The notes under the pieces are model-generated. The model worked only from the letters and a program-made list of their open reading frames with translations, was not told the origin of the DNA and searched no databases. Shown here piece after piece: positions 34,231 through 46,889 of a stretch of 64,000 nucleotides of DNA (positions are counted from its first letter, which is position 1; each line of letters opens with the position of its first letter). The translations under genes were made by a program, and so were the position numbers. The DNA is from Hemerocallis citrina (lineage: Eukaryota; Streptophyta; Magnoliopsida; Asparagales; Asphodelaceae): positions 46,022,254-46,086,253 of the forward strand of contig CM030364.1 in assembly GCA_017893485.1 (NCBI GenBank), written 5' to 3'.

Positions 34231-36529
34231 ACATCTATATAATAAATTACAAAGAAAGCTATCAAGCGACTCTCCGTCAATCTCCCCTAAAATCAATGGC
34301 CCAGATTGATTCTCACAAAACACATTTTCCCGCCCAAAATTTCAAACCCCAACACCAATTTTATTCCCCCAAATCAAGTCAGAACCTCGTCTTCTATCTC
34401 ACCCTCTCTCTTTGTCCTCTATCTCACCCTTCTCTCTCTGTCTCTCTCTTTCTGCAATCGCCCTCTCTCTCTCTCATCGACTCCGAGCCCCCCTGTCTTT
34501 CTCTTATCGATCACAAAATCCCCCGTCTCTCTCTCCTCATCGATCCCGACCTCCCTTTGTTGTCCATAGCCAAATAGATCCCGATGTCGATCCCGATGTC
34601 GATGTCCCGATGTCCCCAACCCCACCGATCCCGATGTCCCCAACCCCCACCGCAGCTTCACCATCTCTCTCTTCCCGAGATTGACCACCGCCGAAGCGTC
34701 TCTCTTCCTGAGATTGACCACTGCCGAAGCTTCTCTTTCCCGAGATTGATCCAAATCTGACAGGGTGGACTTAAGGTTGTCTAGCTTCCAGGCATCTCAG
34801 GTATATTTACTTTATTGCATTGGTTTTGTTGGGTTTGTATTAGATTGGTGGTTTGAGTTAGCTAAAATCTGGGGTTTGGATGCAATGATAGTTGCGGTTG
34901 GGATGCATTGGTTTTGTTAGGATGCAATCTGAGGTCTGGTGTTGTTGGATTTGTGCCATTTGGGGAGTTCCCATTTGAGTTGTGGTTGATTTGTGGAATT
35001 TTTATACTTTTGAAGAGTTCCCATCGAAATTTTTATACTTTGATGGAATTTTTATAGTTGCTGTTTGTTTTATACTTGGATGAAACTTTTAGATAGCTTG
35101 CTAGAAATGAGAAGAACATTGTGGAAAAATGTTTTGCAGTTTAGTTTAGTTGTAGTTTCGGGATAGTTTAGTTGCAGTTTTGGGATACTTCAATTTCAAA
35201 TTCCCCAACTCTTCTGTTTTGATCGTTGAGTTGTAGTGTTCTATTTTTCTAGCTGTTTTGTACAGCTTCGAAACTCTTGCATTAAGACCTTTTATCTTTT
35301 ATTTTAATTGCTCTATACATTCTATCAAAATGACAATAAAAATGTAGAATTGATTGGTGATTAACTGCACTGGAACACCATGTGTTCCAATACTAGGGAA
35401 ATAAAAATTCTGAGAAAATATACTACGAATTGGTGCGCTGATTTTTCTATGGTGAAGTATGGTTGTTTTTCATTATTAATTATGTTATTGTTGTCGGATC
35501 TTAATTATGTATATAGATAATAGTGTATGGTTATTGTTATTGTTATCGGAGCTTAATTATGTTATTGTTGTCGGATCTTAAGTATGGTTGTATTAATTAT
35601 GTATGGTTAATTATTTCTATGGTGAAGTATGGTTCTTTTTTAGTATACAGTTTACAGTATATAGTTTTATTTGGTCAATTATTTGATCTCATTGTTTACA
35701 GTATATAGAATTTAGTATATACTGTTTACAATGTTAGTGTATTGAATTTAGTAATTGTTTACAATGTTATTTGGTCAATTAGTAGAAAATTGTTATTTGA
35801 TGTTATTTGATCTCATTGTAATAACATTGTTTACACTAAAAAATGTTATTTTATCCCATTGTAAATTATGTGTTATTTGATCTCATTGTTGTTCGATAAC
35901 TTAAAAGTTTAATGCTCTGAGGAATAGGACATTGAACTTTTAAGTTTTCAGTTAACTAATTGACCAGATATTGGCCTCAAGGTCATCAAGTAAACTGGGT
36001 ATAGTTCTCACCTACATATGTTTATGTATTATTAACAAAAGTTAGATGGTTGTGATCTAATCTATGTCCACATGACTTAATTGATGAGTGCCACAAAACT
36101 GTGTCCACATGACTACCAATTAAAGATATAATAATAGAGAAAAACTTGACAATAAGACACCTGAGGATAAGACACCTGAGGTGGTGAATCACCTTTAGTT
36201 CATAATCAGGATAGTTACATAAAGCCTTGCCATCCACCAAGCCACTGCAAGCATTCCACAGTGTACATAATCGAGAACTAAATTACTTACACTGCCTTCA
36301 TGCACAACTATATGATGGAATGGTACAACCTCACTAGTTGCCGCAGTCAAAGTATCTCTTCCTCGAATCAATAGCAAAATACACTTTGTGCTTTTGTCAT
36401 TGGTCAATTAGTTAATTTTTCTACCATACAAATGGGGTATAGAAAACATTAAGGCCAATATTTGTTACTTATTTGAGTTTGTTTCTGATTTTTTGTACCA
36501 TTTAAGACTTTCTTGGAATATTCATGTAG

Positions 36530-36653
36530 GGATCCGAACGCCTTGGTTTATGCTATCAAAGGATCATGTGAAAACAAAGCAGAGGTTGTTTCTTTAGATG
36601 AGAAGGAAGGTGGAGTGAGAGCTACCTTGAACTTGGGGCACACGTTTGGCCAT
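36530..36653 (+). pseudogene. DHQS: Isolated exon of 3-dehydroquinate synthase
   Basis: Between a CATGTAG acceptor and a GTAAGT donor lies one open exon reading [20 protein letters not shown], then [20 protein letters not shown]. This is the highly conserved region of 3-dehydroquinate synthase (shikimate pathway, plastid) including the metal-binding GHTFGH motif. No other exon of this gene is seen within several kilobases, so it is a captured fragment with both splice sites kept. It might still be spliced into a chimeric transcript. Confidence 0.8.
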
Positions 36654-36659
36654 GTAAGT

Positions 36660-39610
36660 TCTTAAATAGTTTTTCATATGATTTAACTTTTTATGTTTTG
36701 TGCTCATTCTTTTCATATGCACACCTTATTTTATTTTATTTTTTTCTAGACATGTTTGGTTAGTTGCTCTATAGCTTTGTAAACACTCTTTAAGTAAAAT
36801 AATGTTAAATAGAAAGGAAAAAAAATCAAATTAAACAACTGTTTGGCGGCATCATGTTTCAATAACTTTCTCAAATGGACCCGGAGAGAAAGGTTTCCTT
36901 CTTTACTTGAAGCTGTACAAGTTAGAAGATAAATGTTATTTGATCTCATTTAGTATTATATTTACATTTGTTGCATGCTCCACGTAAAACAGTTTTTGTC
37001 AAAACAAAACTTTAGGATTAGATAGAAAAAAAATTCATTATGGTTGAAATGAGGATATCACCTTTTACACGGTTGAAATTCGTTATTGTAGCATCGGGTG
37101 GTTCTTAGGTTGCTTTCTGTATGTGTGCTTTCTATATGCATGTGTTATGTGAGATAATTCGATATGGAGGTGATCCTATGTATGAATGAGGTCTAACTGT
37201 GACTTTTTATATGAAAAGAAAATATTCATGTATTTGTATTTTTGTGTTTAAACAAACAAGGGAACCCTTGGATTTTTTTTTTTGAATGTTTGTGTATAAT
37301 CTTGAGATATGAATGAAAGGGAAGTGTCAAGTTTCTATTAGGCTATTTACAAGGGGAGTAGATACAGGGGTGTCTCTTTATCAAATGCAAATGTGCTGTG
37401 TATGTGATAATTCCGAGTATATATGTGTCAAGTGACTTTATGCAAAGGGGTGTAATCAAAGAAAATATTGGTCGTGTGCTTCTGCCTGCTAGGATTCTGA
37501 GATGAGAATATAGCAAGCTCCTTTGTGACATCCTATATGAACAGTGATGATGAACCCCTAAGGCCAATTTGCTTACATTCTATTTAGATGGTTTCAGTAA
37601 ATGACTTTACGGCCATGTCTATCACATTCCATGCTATAAGAGTTTGCTTACATTCCTATATTTCACTGAAATTGTGAAAGCTATAAGAGTTTCAGTCATA
37701 AAATAATATCTATATGCGTAGGTACCTCTATTTTTATATGTTTTTTGCGGTGAGGATCTAGACTTTTAGAGCGGTAAGGATCTATTATAAAAGTCAGACT
37801 CACTTATGTTATACTGTTTTATCTTTTGAAGGATGTTGTACATTTGTTTCTTGGAAGTTTATCACTTTATCTATAAAACAGTGGGGAATTATGCCTAACC
37901 ATTTGCAGATCTTTTTTCTTAAGGAACAAAGAGCATTTGAATTGATGCCAAGTATCACAATTTGAACATATAAATAACTACAAAGTTTTACCACAACATG
38001 AAAAGAAACGGTTCACCAATATTTACACAGCAAATTACCATTTTCAGCAATATGAGAAAGAAAAAAAATTAGATTTTTTTTACAATATGAACAGAAACGT
38101 CCGATTTGGTGGATAAAACCCATCATCGGCAGCAGCAACCAAAACTTAAACTTTATTACCAAAGAAATACACAAGTGAGCATCTCAACTTCTCCCAATAA
38201 CTCTATTACATGACCCACTTCTTCTCTGTCTTCTTGATTTTGATTCTTTTTTATTCTTTTTTTCGGATTGATTGATTTATAAGTCCAAGTATAAGTATAA
38301 ATGAGCTTGTGTTTTACCCTACTGGTTTTAGTAGGCATAGGCTGGATGCAGAAGAGCGGTATGAAATATATTTGAGTCTTGGATAGGATAAATCCTACCA
38401 GAGAGCTTAACTTTCTTATACTCAAATAATGGGGATAGCCTTATACCGTTTAGAGATATTATCCCTTGGTATCAATGTCAAGCATTTTAGTATAAGAGTT
38501 GCTGAAGTGAGGGATTAATGAATACATGTGAATCAATAATTACCTATTTAACAGTGTTATATGTGTATACGCATTTCGAATTTTAGTATTTGGTTGGGAA
38601 GGTGCTATTATCTAAGGATGCAGATAGGTAGCATTTAAAAATTGTATTGGAAATATTTGTTTAACCAAACGAAGTCACACACAAGAGAATCGTAGATTCC
38701 CTTGCACATTTTCGCATCTGAAATGACTCCTATGTAAATAAAGGAGTAAATGGACTGATATAAATATTAAATGGTTTGATGAGAGAGTAACTAGATAGTA
38801 TGGCCCTGTACCTAACTACTAAATACTATATATGTATTGTGTGGACGGGCAGATATGTCAAATTACATATTTGTGATGTGTATATGTAAGAAATGATATC
38901 TAAAGGAGTTAGGGTAGCCGACTTCTCATCAATTATGTAAGCAATGATTCCTACTCTATGCATATCTTCAATTAGAGACACAACAAACCCCTACCCTGTA
39001 TTCACAAAATAACTGCAGTTTGTGCAGAAAGATTGCTCATTTTTGTGAAAATATCGAACTCATGCGGGGCATGAAATCTTCACTCGGCCTGTAGTATGTC
39101 TCAGTAAAATAAAACCTCAAGTTGGTCACTTTGCTGGTGTACAAACAACTGAACAAGCAAACCTCTCAACCTCCAAATTTTGCAACATAAACATCACGTC
39201 AAATTATAAACAATAATGTAGTAGAGCTAGATAAGGGTAAACTGATCATATCAACCAACTATCCCCATAACTGTATACAAGAAACAAATAGCATGATAGT
39301 TCATTAAGGGAAAGGTTTTACAGGAATTAACTAACAACAGTAATGGTGTTCAGGTGCAGATACCTGATCAGCAAAGCAAGAATTCCTGATAACTAGTCTT
39401 CATAAGTTGTCCCCGCACTTCGTGAAACTAGATAAAATTAAAGAAATATAAGCTAATAAAGCTGAAACGGACAGCAGGGGGCATTTGGTATGCACAAATC
39501 CAACAGAAATAGATAAGGCACTTTAACCTCAACTAACATCATCTACTCAACATTAAGAACCAACCACCTTTCAATGATGTAGTTTCATGAAGCTGAGTTT
39601 GAGAACGGTT
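36660..39610. other. AT-rich region without recognised genes
   Basis: Only short reading frames without domain resemblance. Probably introns or flank carried with the captured DHQS exon, or old transposon sequence. Confidence 0.35.
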
Positions 39611-39615
39611 TTAAA

Positions 39616-40380
39616 TGGAGCATCTCCCTGTGTATGCATATACATACATAGATACTAATATACAAGCATTTTAAGCAATAACAAGTCAAACACCTCAGGC
39701 AAACATCATGTTTTGTTCAATAGCGTTTTTTATTAGCGAATGGAAATACATTTTCAGCATTAAGCATAAATAAAGAGCTGCAGAAAACCGTTGCATAAAT
39801 TTAATACTATATGCACAGCTACAATGATACAGAACAAATATAGTTGTAATATATTTAATGCCTTGACATAATGTAATTTTTTGGACACACATATTGTAAT
39901 TTTTTTCAAAGTGATACGCTGTTAATTATATAGGAAAATGATAAGCTAGAAAATCAAGTTGGTGAAGCCTTCGAATTGGTGAAGTCTTCAAAAATCAAGT
40001 TGGAGCATCTCCCTGTGTATGCATATACATAAATACTGATATACAAGCATTTTAAGCAATAACAAGTCAAACACCTCAGGCAAACATCATGTTTTGTTCA
40101 ATAGCATTTTTTATTAGCACATGGAAATAAATTTTCAGCAGTAAGCATAAATAAAGAGCTGCAGAAAACCGTTGCATAAATTTAATACTATATGCATAGC
40201 TACAATGATACAGAACAAATATAGTTGTAATATAATTAATGCCTTGACATAATGTAATTTTTTGGACACACATATTGCAAGTTTTTTCAAAGTGATATAC
40301 TGTTAATTATATGGAAAAATGATAAGCTAGAAAATCAAGTTGGTGAAGTCTTCGAATTGGTGAAGTTGAATCATTTGTAA
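39616..40380. repeat. Direct tandem duplication of ~385 bp
   Basis: Two units, 39616-40000 and 40001 to about 40380, both starting TGGAGCATCTCCCTGTGTAT and ending AAATCAAGTTGGTGAAG. They differ by scattered substitutions and a few small indels. Non-coding. Confidence 0.9.
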
Positions 40381-40480
40381 ATATTTCTTACTAGCCAATT
40401 AATTATTTTTATGCATGATTTATGATGATTTGTTATTTGTTCTGCTTTTGAGTTGAATCATTCTTGATATACTTAGTCAG

Positions 40481-41203
40481 TGTTAGGAATTGTGGCCTCA
40501 AATACATGTAGGCACTGAGTACTTGAAGTTGGAGAAGAAGAGGATGAGACAAAGAAGCAATAGAAGACAAGCAGCAAGTAGAAGAAGAGTAGCATGGAGG
40601 GTTGCGGTCGACCGACCAGGGGGTGCGGTCGACCGAACCTAGACTGAGAGTTCTTCGAGTGTATAAGTCCAACAGAGGAGAGGACGGTCGATTGACCTAG
40701 GGGGTGCAGTTGACCGGTCAGCTTTCTGGGTTGGTTCTGCACATTGCAGTCGACCGTCACTAGGGGTGCGGTCGACCGGCAACATCAGCTGATTGTTTTA
40801 GGCTTACGAGTTTAAAGGCCTAATTGATATATTTCTGTTTATCTTTTAGGGTTTACTAGGGAGCTATATATATGGCCGTAAACTCTAGGGTTTAGTCATC
40901 TGAATAGATCGTTATCAACTTGTGTATCAAGAGGTGAGCCGTTATCATTGTTCAACTTCAAGAGAGATTGTGCTGAGTGTTTCAAAGGTGAGAGAGAGAT
41001 TGAGAGTTGTAATCTATTTTGCAATCTTTGGATTTCTTTGGGAATAAGAAGTATTGGTTATCTCTGTATATTGGTTGTGTTCTTGTGAGATCCATATATT
41101 GTGGTGGCTTGTTCTTGGTTCATCTAAGTCTTGGGAGTTTCTATTGCTTGTGGTGCACTTCTGCTATTAGCACTACGAGTTGTGGGGTAGAATTACTCCG
41201 ACA
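40481..41203 (+). repeat. 5' LTR of Copia element
   Basis: 723 bp, TG...CA. It carries repeated GGTCGACCG palindromes at about 40605-40785 and a TATATATATGG box at about 40865-40875 that could be the U3 core promoter. It differs from the 3' LTR by scattered substitutions and a few indels, including GGGGTAGAATTACTC at the end versus GCTC, so the insertion is not brand new. Confidence 0.93.
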
Positions 41204-41205
41204 AG

Positions 41206-41217
41206 TGGTATCAGAGC
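41206..41217 (+). promoter_or_regulatory. Primer-binding site (initiator tRNA-Met)
   Basis: TGGTATCAGAGC begins two bases after the LTR and is complementary to the 3' end of plant initiator tRNA-Met, the usual primer of Copia elements. Confidence 0.9.
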
Positions 41218-41229
41218 AGTTGGTTCGAG

Positions 41230-42930
41230 ATGGCCGATATCAAGATGAAGATCGAGAGATTTGATGGGAGTGACTTCGCAATGTGGAAGATTCAGACGAT
41301 AGCGTATCTTCGTCAGAAATATCTTGATGGTCTATTGTTTGATGAGAAGTCGGTAGGTGCAGACAAGGATGCGAAGGTTTTGGCAGATTGGAATTGTTTG
41401 GATCAGAAGGCACTGAGGCAGATTCAGTTGGGACTGAGTAGGAAGGCGTTATTTCATATCTTGAAGGCAAAGACCACAAAGGAGGCTATGGAGATTCTCA
41501 CGGATATGTATGAGAAACCGTCGACATCTAATCAAATTCTTCATCTGAAGAAATTTGTTAATATGAAGTTGAAGGAAGGGGGTTCAGTAGCAGAGCATGT
41601 GTACAATTACTGTATGGCTTACTACCAGATGGAAGCTGCAGGGTTGAAGTTTTCAGAGAGGGGGCAGTCATTGTTACTTCTATCTACATTACCCGATAGT
41701 TATGGTACGGTGGAACAGACTATTACAGGCGCTATGACCGATTCGACGACTCTACAAGAGGTGGTAAGTAGCATTCTGAACGAGGAGGTGAGAAGGGTGA
41801 GAAACGGGAGATATCCATCATCATCTTCTAGAGATTCCGCCATGTATGTTATGAAGAGACGTGGGAGATCTAAGAGCAGACGAAGAAGAAAGGATCAGAG
41901 TAGTTCATCTGAGAGTGGGTCTGATGACAGCGATGGGGGACATGGGCCTGAGTGCTGGTATTGTCACAAGAAGGGTTACATGATGCGCAGTTACAAGGCT
42001 TATATGAAGATTAAGCAGAAGAAACCGAAGAAAGATACCCCAAAGGAAGCTCAAGTGGGGCTTGTTGAGAATCTATGCTTGTCAGCTCGGGAGGAGTTGG
42101 GCACTCAAGACTGGTGTATTGATTCGGGAGCTTCTTTTCATTGCACTCCGAGGAGAGAGATATTTAATGACTACGAGGAGGGTTCTTTTGGAGATGTGAT
42201 CGTGGAAAATGGTCACCGGTGTCCTGTACGTGGGGTTGGTACTGTTCGCGTGAACACCATTGATGATCAAAGTGTTGTCTTGCGGGAGACAAGGCATATT
42301 CCAGACTTGAAAGAAAATGTTATCTCGATTGGAAGGCTAGACAAGAAGGGATTGTCTACTTTAGTTGGTAGTGGGGAGTGGTGTATAGCTGCAGGTTCAC
42401 GGGTGACTGCAAAAGGGAAGCATGAGAGAACGTTGTATTTGCTTAGAGACGTGAGGGGCATTTCTCCTGTAGTTGACTCTCAATCAGAATCGGGTAGTAG
42501 GTTGTGTGGGGTGCAACCGAGTTCTTTCAGTTGTGGAGGGAAGGTTACTAATTTAGTGGGAGCTGCTGGCCATGGAAGTGATCCTAGAGGGCAAGACGTT
42601 GCTGCGGAGATGGTACTTTGCGAATTGGTAGTTGAAGCTTTAAGTCGCTCTTGTGTGATAGAGAGCACTGGTATCGATATGCGGGGTGATGTCGATGAGG
42701 GTAACCGAATTGAGACTGTAGGGGTTGAACAGTCTGCGGAGTTTGTGGAGGTGTCGTCCACGGAGGTTTCTAGTGCAGAGGGTGGATTGAGAGGCTTTGA
42801 ACCATGTCCGGTGTTGATGGAGATTTTGAGAGTTGGAGAGTCTCATAACACGGAATCCGACATGGGAGGTTGTTTCTCCGATATTCGTGCTCTATGCGAT
42901 TGGTGGAGCACATCCTTCATGAGGCGATGA
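41230..42930 (+). CDS. Copia gag-protease polyprotein (566 aa)
   Basis: Starts MADIKMKIERFDGSDFAMWK, the usual Copia gag opening, and continues through a UBN2-type gag domain (about 1-190), a Ser/Arg-rich linker, a degenerate zinc knuckle at about 242-255 (CWYCHKKGYMMRSY, with the expected His and last Cys replaced by Tyr), a protease core with DSGAS at 298-302, and a gag-pre-integrase-like stretch (ERTLYLLRD). The remaining ~150 residues are Ser/Glu/Val-rich and resemble no integrase or reverse transcriptase. The frame is open end to end, which suggests recent activity or selection on gag in trans. Loss of the knuckle ligands could weaken RNA binding. Confidence 0.9.
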   Translation: MADIKMKIERFDGSDFAMWKIQTIAYLRQKYLDGLLFDEKSVGADKDAKVLADWNCLDQKALRQIQLGLSRKALFHILKAKTTKEAMEILTDMYEKPSTSNQILHLKKFVNMKLKEGGSVAEHVYNYCMAYYQMEAAGLKFSERGQSLLLLSTLPDSYGTVEQTITGAMTDSTTLQEVVSSILNEEVRRVRNGRYPSSSSRDSAMYVMKRRGRSKSRRRRKDQSSSSESGSDDSDGGHGPECWYCHKKGYMMRSYKAYMKIKQKKPKKDTPKEAQVGLVENLCLSAREELGTQDWCIDSGASFHCTPRREIFNDYEEGSFGDVIVENGHRCPVRGVGTVRVNTIDDQSVVLRETRHIPDLKENVISIGRLDKKGLSTLVGSGEWCIAAGSRVTAKGKHERTLYLLRDVRGISPVVDSQSESGSRLCGVQPSSFSCGGKVTNLVGAAGHGSDPRGQDVAAEMVLCELVVEALSRSCVIESTGIDMRGDVDEGNRIETVGVEQSAEFVEVSSTEVSSAEGGLRGFEPCPVLMEILRVGESHNTESDMGGCFSDIRALCDWWSTSFMRR

Positions 42931-43088
42931 GGGGTGGTTGGTACACTCCACGTGGTGAAGTGGCGGTGGTACTCTTCATGAGAGTGGGGAGTACTTGAGT
43001 ATTCCATGAAAGTGGGAGATAGTAGAGATAATGTGAGGATAGATTGCAATAACTTTGAAGTGTGGTGTATTTGATCCAAGTAGGAGAT

Positions 43089-43801
43089 TGTTAGGAATTA
43101 TGGCCTCAAATACACGTAGGCATGGCGTACTTGAAGTTGGAGAAGAAGAGGATGAGACAAAGAAGCAAGAGAAGACAAGCAGAGAAGTAGAAGAAGTAGT
43201 CTGGAGGGTTGCGGTCGACTGACCTGGGGGTGCAGTCGACCGACTCTAGACTGAGAGTTCTTCGAGTGTATAAGTCCAACAGAGGAGAGGACGGTCGACC
43301 GACCTAGGGGGTGCAGTCGACCGGTCAGCTCTCTGGGTTGGTTTTACAAGTTGCAGTGGACCGTCACTAGGGGTGCGGTCAACCGGCAACGTCGGCTGAT
43401 TGTTTTGGGCTTACGAGTTTAAAGGCCCAATTGCTACATTTGTGTTTATCTTTTAGGGTTTACTTGTGGGATATATATATAGCCGTAAACTCTAGAGTTT
43501 AGTCATCTGAGTAGATCGTTATCAACTTGTGTATCAAGAAGTGAGTCGTTATCATTGTTCAACTTCAAGAGAGATTGTGCCGAGTGTTTCAAAAGTGAGA
43601 GGGAGAGATTGAGAGTTGTAATCTCTTTTGTAATCTTTGTATTTCTTTGGGAATAGGAAGTATTGATTATCTCTGCATATTGGTTGTGTTCTTGTGAGAT
43701 CCATATATTATGGTGGCTTGTTCTTGGTTCATCTAAGACTTGGGAGTTTCTATTGCTTGTGGTGCACTTCCGTTATTAGCACTACGAGTTGTGCTCTGAC
43801 A
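43089..43801 (+). repeat. 3' LTR of Copia element
   Basis: 713 bp, preceded by the purine-rich AAGTAGGAGAT, a weak polypurine tract. It carries the same cluster of GGTCGACCG palindromes as the 5' LTR, some mutated (GGTCGACTGACC, GTGGACCG). Confidence 0.92.
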
Positions 43802-43806
43802 GTCAG

Positions 43807-46790
43807 ATCATTGTAGAACTTTCTAATTTTACCATGTCTCCTTTTTCTTTATGACTAAGCTGAGTATTGTATTGTGACAGATGTGTTATAGGATATGCAT
43901 CGGATCTTATCTTTGGAGGTGTTAGTCTAGATCCTCACCGCTCTAAAAGTGAAAAGACATCGTCACTCAGTCTAGATCATGCGTATGTATCTTCAAACTT
44001 AAGTTCTTTGTTTACAACAAACCAACACACTTCTATATCTTCTTATTTTCTCTAAAATAAGTACCAAAACTGAACTTAATATTTTCTTTATATGCAATTT
44101 TTGTAAATTAAAATAATAATTCTAGTTTTACAGCATATGTTTTCTTCAAAAGAAAAACTGGATCTATATGCAGGCTATCATATTTATCATTGGCAAGAAA
44201 TACAAGCATTTTGGCAGAAAAATGCTTTCTACTACTGTTTAATATGCCTATACGAAGAGTCTTAACTATTGTGATTGAAGTTTTCCTTGAATAAGTATGT
44301 CTCTAGATGATTAATTTCTAGCTTTGTAACCTGGAGTTTTGTCAATAGTAAGGATTCAGTACATTTGATACTAATACATAATTTGTTTCACATTGTCTTC
44401 TAATCCATCCAATGAACTAAGGGTTATTCATCGGGTTAACCTACTCTTATATGCTACAGTTTATTTATGTTTCAGTCCATTTCAACACCAATATAGAAAT
44501 GGAGGTTGCCAACTAGGTTAGAGTCATTAGGCTTTTATATTAAAATTTAGTTGTTAATTTCTGACATACACATACTACATTCAATGGAGATAAATTGAAC
44601 TATTCAGTAACTTATATATTAGGGTAAGCAATTGAAACTAAAAAAAGATTACATCCAAAAACTAAATCCAAATTCTACTGGGTCTTCTACTGGCTATCCA
44701 AATTCCGTGTTAGATTTTAGCTAATGTAAGTTATTGATTGGTTTGTTAAAGTAATTAGAACGTCAAAGTTATATTTTAGCTAATGTAAGTAATTTTTCCT
44801 CCTTTATATACAGATCAAGTCCTTCATCAGAATTAAACAACAGCAATGAATAACATCACTATATATGGCCATGTAAGTTTCTCATTTTTTAATGACATCT
44901 ACAACTCTTTCATATTAGATCAAAAAATTCTTGATTTTATGTTCTTCACATTATAATGCTTACTTTCATACCTTACAGGTTGATGTTGACTTGGAAAAAA
45001 TAGTAAGGAAAAAAACAATAAGTGAAGCTTATAATTGTCCACTTACATTCAAAATTTTGGTAGTTTTACTTTCTTCGGTAATATGGTTGGTGGATGAGTT
45101 ATTAGTTGTATATTTTGTTAACTTAAGTTATGTACAATGCGAGAGAGAAAATCTGTTTAATATTTATGTAAGTAAAGTATGTATGGATGATGATATATAG
45201 TGATGAGATATAGCATGTTAAAACCCGTACACGCAAAGTTGTGGAGTATTGGGTTCTGTGTGTGGTTTTTCAAAGTTTTTTTCTAAAAATCTATTACGTT
45301 TTCAAACGAAATCTTAGTTTTTATTTTGTACCTTGCATCATATGAAGATTTTTGCCGCCAGAGCCCTATATATATAATGTCTGTATGATGTTGCTTGGAT
45401 TGGCCTGGGGATGATTGATATTAACTGCATGTGATGTGATATTTTTAATTGTTAGCAGAATTTCGTAAGGAATTGTTGTAAAAGGGCTAATATTTTAGGG
45501 GGAACTCTGTCAATTTTTTTACTAAAATTCCTATTAGCATTCTAGAATAGAATGAGGATTTAATTGAGTATGTGTAGGGAAAAAAAATCATACATGGTAA
45601 TAATAAGCCAATAGTAAGGTTTATTATGCATATATGTTGGGGTAATGAAGAGCATTTTTGGTTCAAACCGTCGAGTTTGAAGGAAATTTCTTTTGTACAT
45701 CAGTTATTTTGAAAGGTAATTGTTTGAAAATAAATTTTTCTACAAACTATTAGTGTTGGTTTTTTAATTTCTCATTGCTTTTAACTTGACTGATTCCTTT
45801 TTAATTAAAATAATTTTTTCATTCTTGATCGTAATTTTTCAGGTCTTCATTATGGCGGATTTAGTCATCTATCCTGCAATCTTCATTTTCTCAGCATGTT
45901 TTTTATGTTTTTTTTTATCTTTATGTTACTGTCTATTTTACTGGTAAAATGCCTGATAGTTGGGCTTATGTGTTTTGTGTTAATCACTCTATAATTATTT
46001 TGGCGAGTTGGGGCTAATGTTGTCCACCACACGGGCAAGTACCTCTTTTTTTGAATCTATAACTATATTCAGAAATATAAAATATCTCATACACTGAAAT
46101 ATATCAACAAACCTATTTTAGATCAAATTTGCAGTAGGCTCTTCAGTATATGGATACACTGAGTTATTAATATGGAGATGTAATTGTGCTTCACTTAGTT
46201 AATTTTGATTCGAATGTTTTTTTTTTTAATTATGCAATTTCGGATTATGCTTTTTTTGAATATTTGGGCATTTGCTGCATTCAAAGATTGTTGCAAATTC
46301 TTTCATTGACTCGCTTGATCGTGCTTTTATGAACAAATCGATACTTAATCCCTGTATTTCGGGTTTTAGTAGCTGCAAAACTGTATCCTTATCTGCTTTG
46401 CTGCAATTTCACTTCACATATATATCACAACAAATTTTCTCTTTTAAATTCATACATGGTTAACTACATAAAAAACAAACAAGGATGAACTAACTCATGC
46501 AGTTTAAGGCGTTCATTGCATAAAAAATGAATTGCTACGCCAAATATATATATAAAAAAATCTCTTATTGAGCAAGCCACACATAGTAAGGAATTTTCGG
46601 TCCACTACTACTGTAGATTTACAATACTATTTTTGAATTCCGAGCTGCTGACAAATGATCCTGCAATATAGATACCAATAAACATCAAGCTCACTCCATA
46701 ATGCTACTTCAGAGTACATTAATACATCAACGTTTACTAGCAAAAAAAATATTTATATAAATCATACCTTGCTGTTTACATAATTTTTCA
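43807..46790. other. AT-rich region without recognised genes
   Basis: Continuation of the sequence interrupted by the Copia element. Short reading frames near 43867-44055 and 44931-45200 follow possible acceptors (GTGACAG, TTACAG) but match no family I know. Possibly more captured or intronic sequence. Confidence 0.35.
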
Positions 46791-46797
46791 TATGCTG

Positions 46798-46841
46798 CAT
46801 CGTTCCGAAGACGTGCCGTAGGCACGTGCCCACGGGCATAC

Positions 46842-46844
<3 letters not shown>
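46798..46844 (+). mobile_element. Helitron family 2 3' terminus, altered end
   Basis: CGTTCCGAAGACGTGCCGTA with hairpin GTGCCGTAGGCAC, as at 52139-52174 and 59711-59757, but the terminal AAATCTAG has become CATACTAT next to TA repeats. Confidence 0.6.

Positions 46845-46887
<43 letters not shown>

Positions 46888-46889
<2 letters not shown>

Larger units (their letters stand above)
40481..43801 (+). mobile_element. Complete non-autonomous Copia LTR retrotransposon
   Basis: 3321 bp with LTRs at 40481-41203 and 43089-43801 (both TGTTAGGAATT ... CTCYGACA), a GTCAG target duplication on each side (40476-40480 and 43802-43806), a tRNA-iMet primer-binding site, and a single gag-protease ORF. Integrase, reverse transcriptase and RNase H are absent. 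This is close to the TR-GAG class of plant non-autonomous elements, with a protease motif added. It would need enzymes from a related autonomous Copia element. Confidence 0.93.
34234..46844 (+). mobile_element. Candidate large Helitron (family 2) with captured exon
   Basis: The 5' end TCTATATAATAAATTACAAA at 34234, preceded by A, matches the family 2 start at 49623 and 59200, followed by AAAGCTATCAAGCGACTCT. The first family 2 3' hairpin downstream in the same orientation is GTGCCGTAGGCAC at 46813-46825, followed by GTGCCCACGGGCATACTAT, where the usual CTAG end is lost next to a TA repeat. If these belong together the element is 12.6 kb, contains the DHQS exon and was hit by the Copia element. 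The pairing of ends is inference. Confidence 0.35.

Noticed and set aside
34412..34754. Overlapping frames in the CCCGATGTC/TCTCTC region
   Set aside because: Open on both strands because of simple repeats; explained as Helitron 5' flank.
36195..36407. Minus-strand frame just upstream of the DHQS exon as a second captured gene
   Set aside because: I could not match it to any family, and it lacks convincing splice borders.
43867..45200. Two small frames after possible splice acceptors as genes
   Set aside because: No domain resemblance, AT-rich composition like the flanking non-coding DNA.
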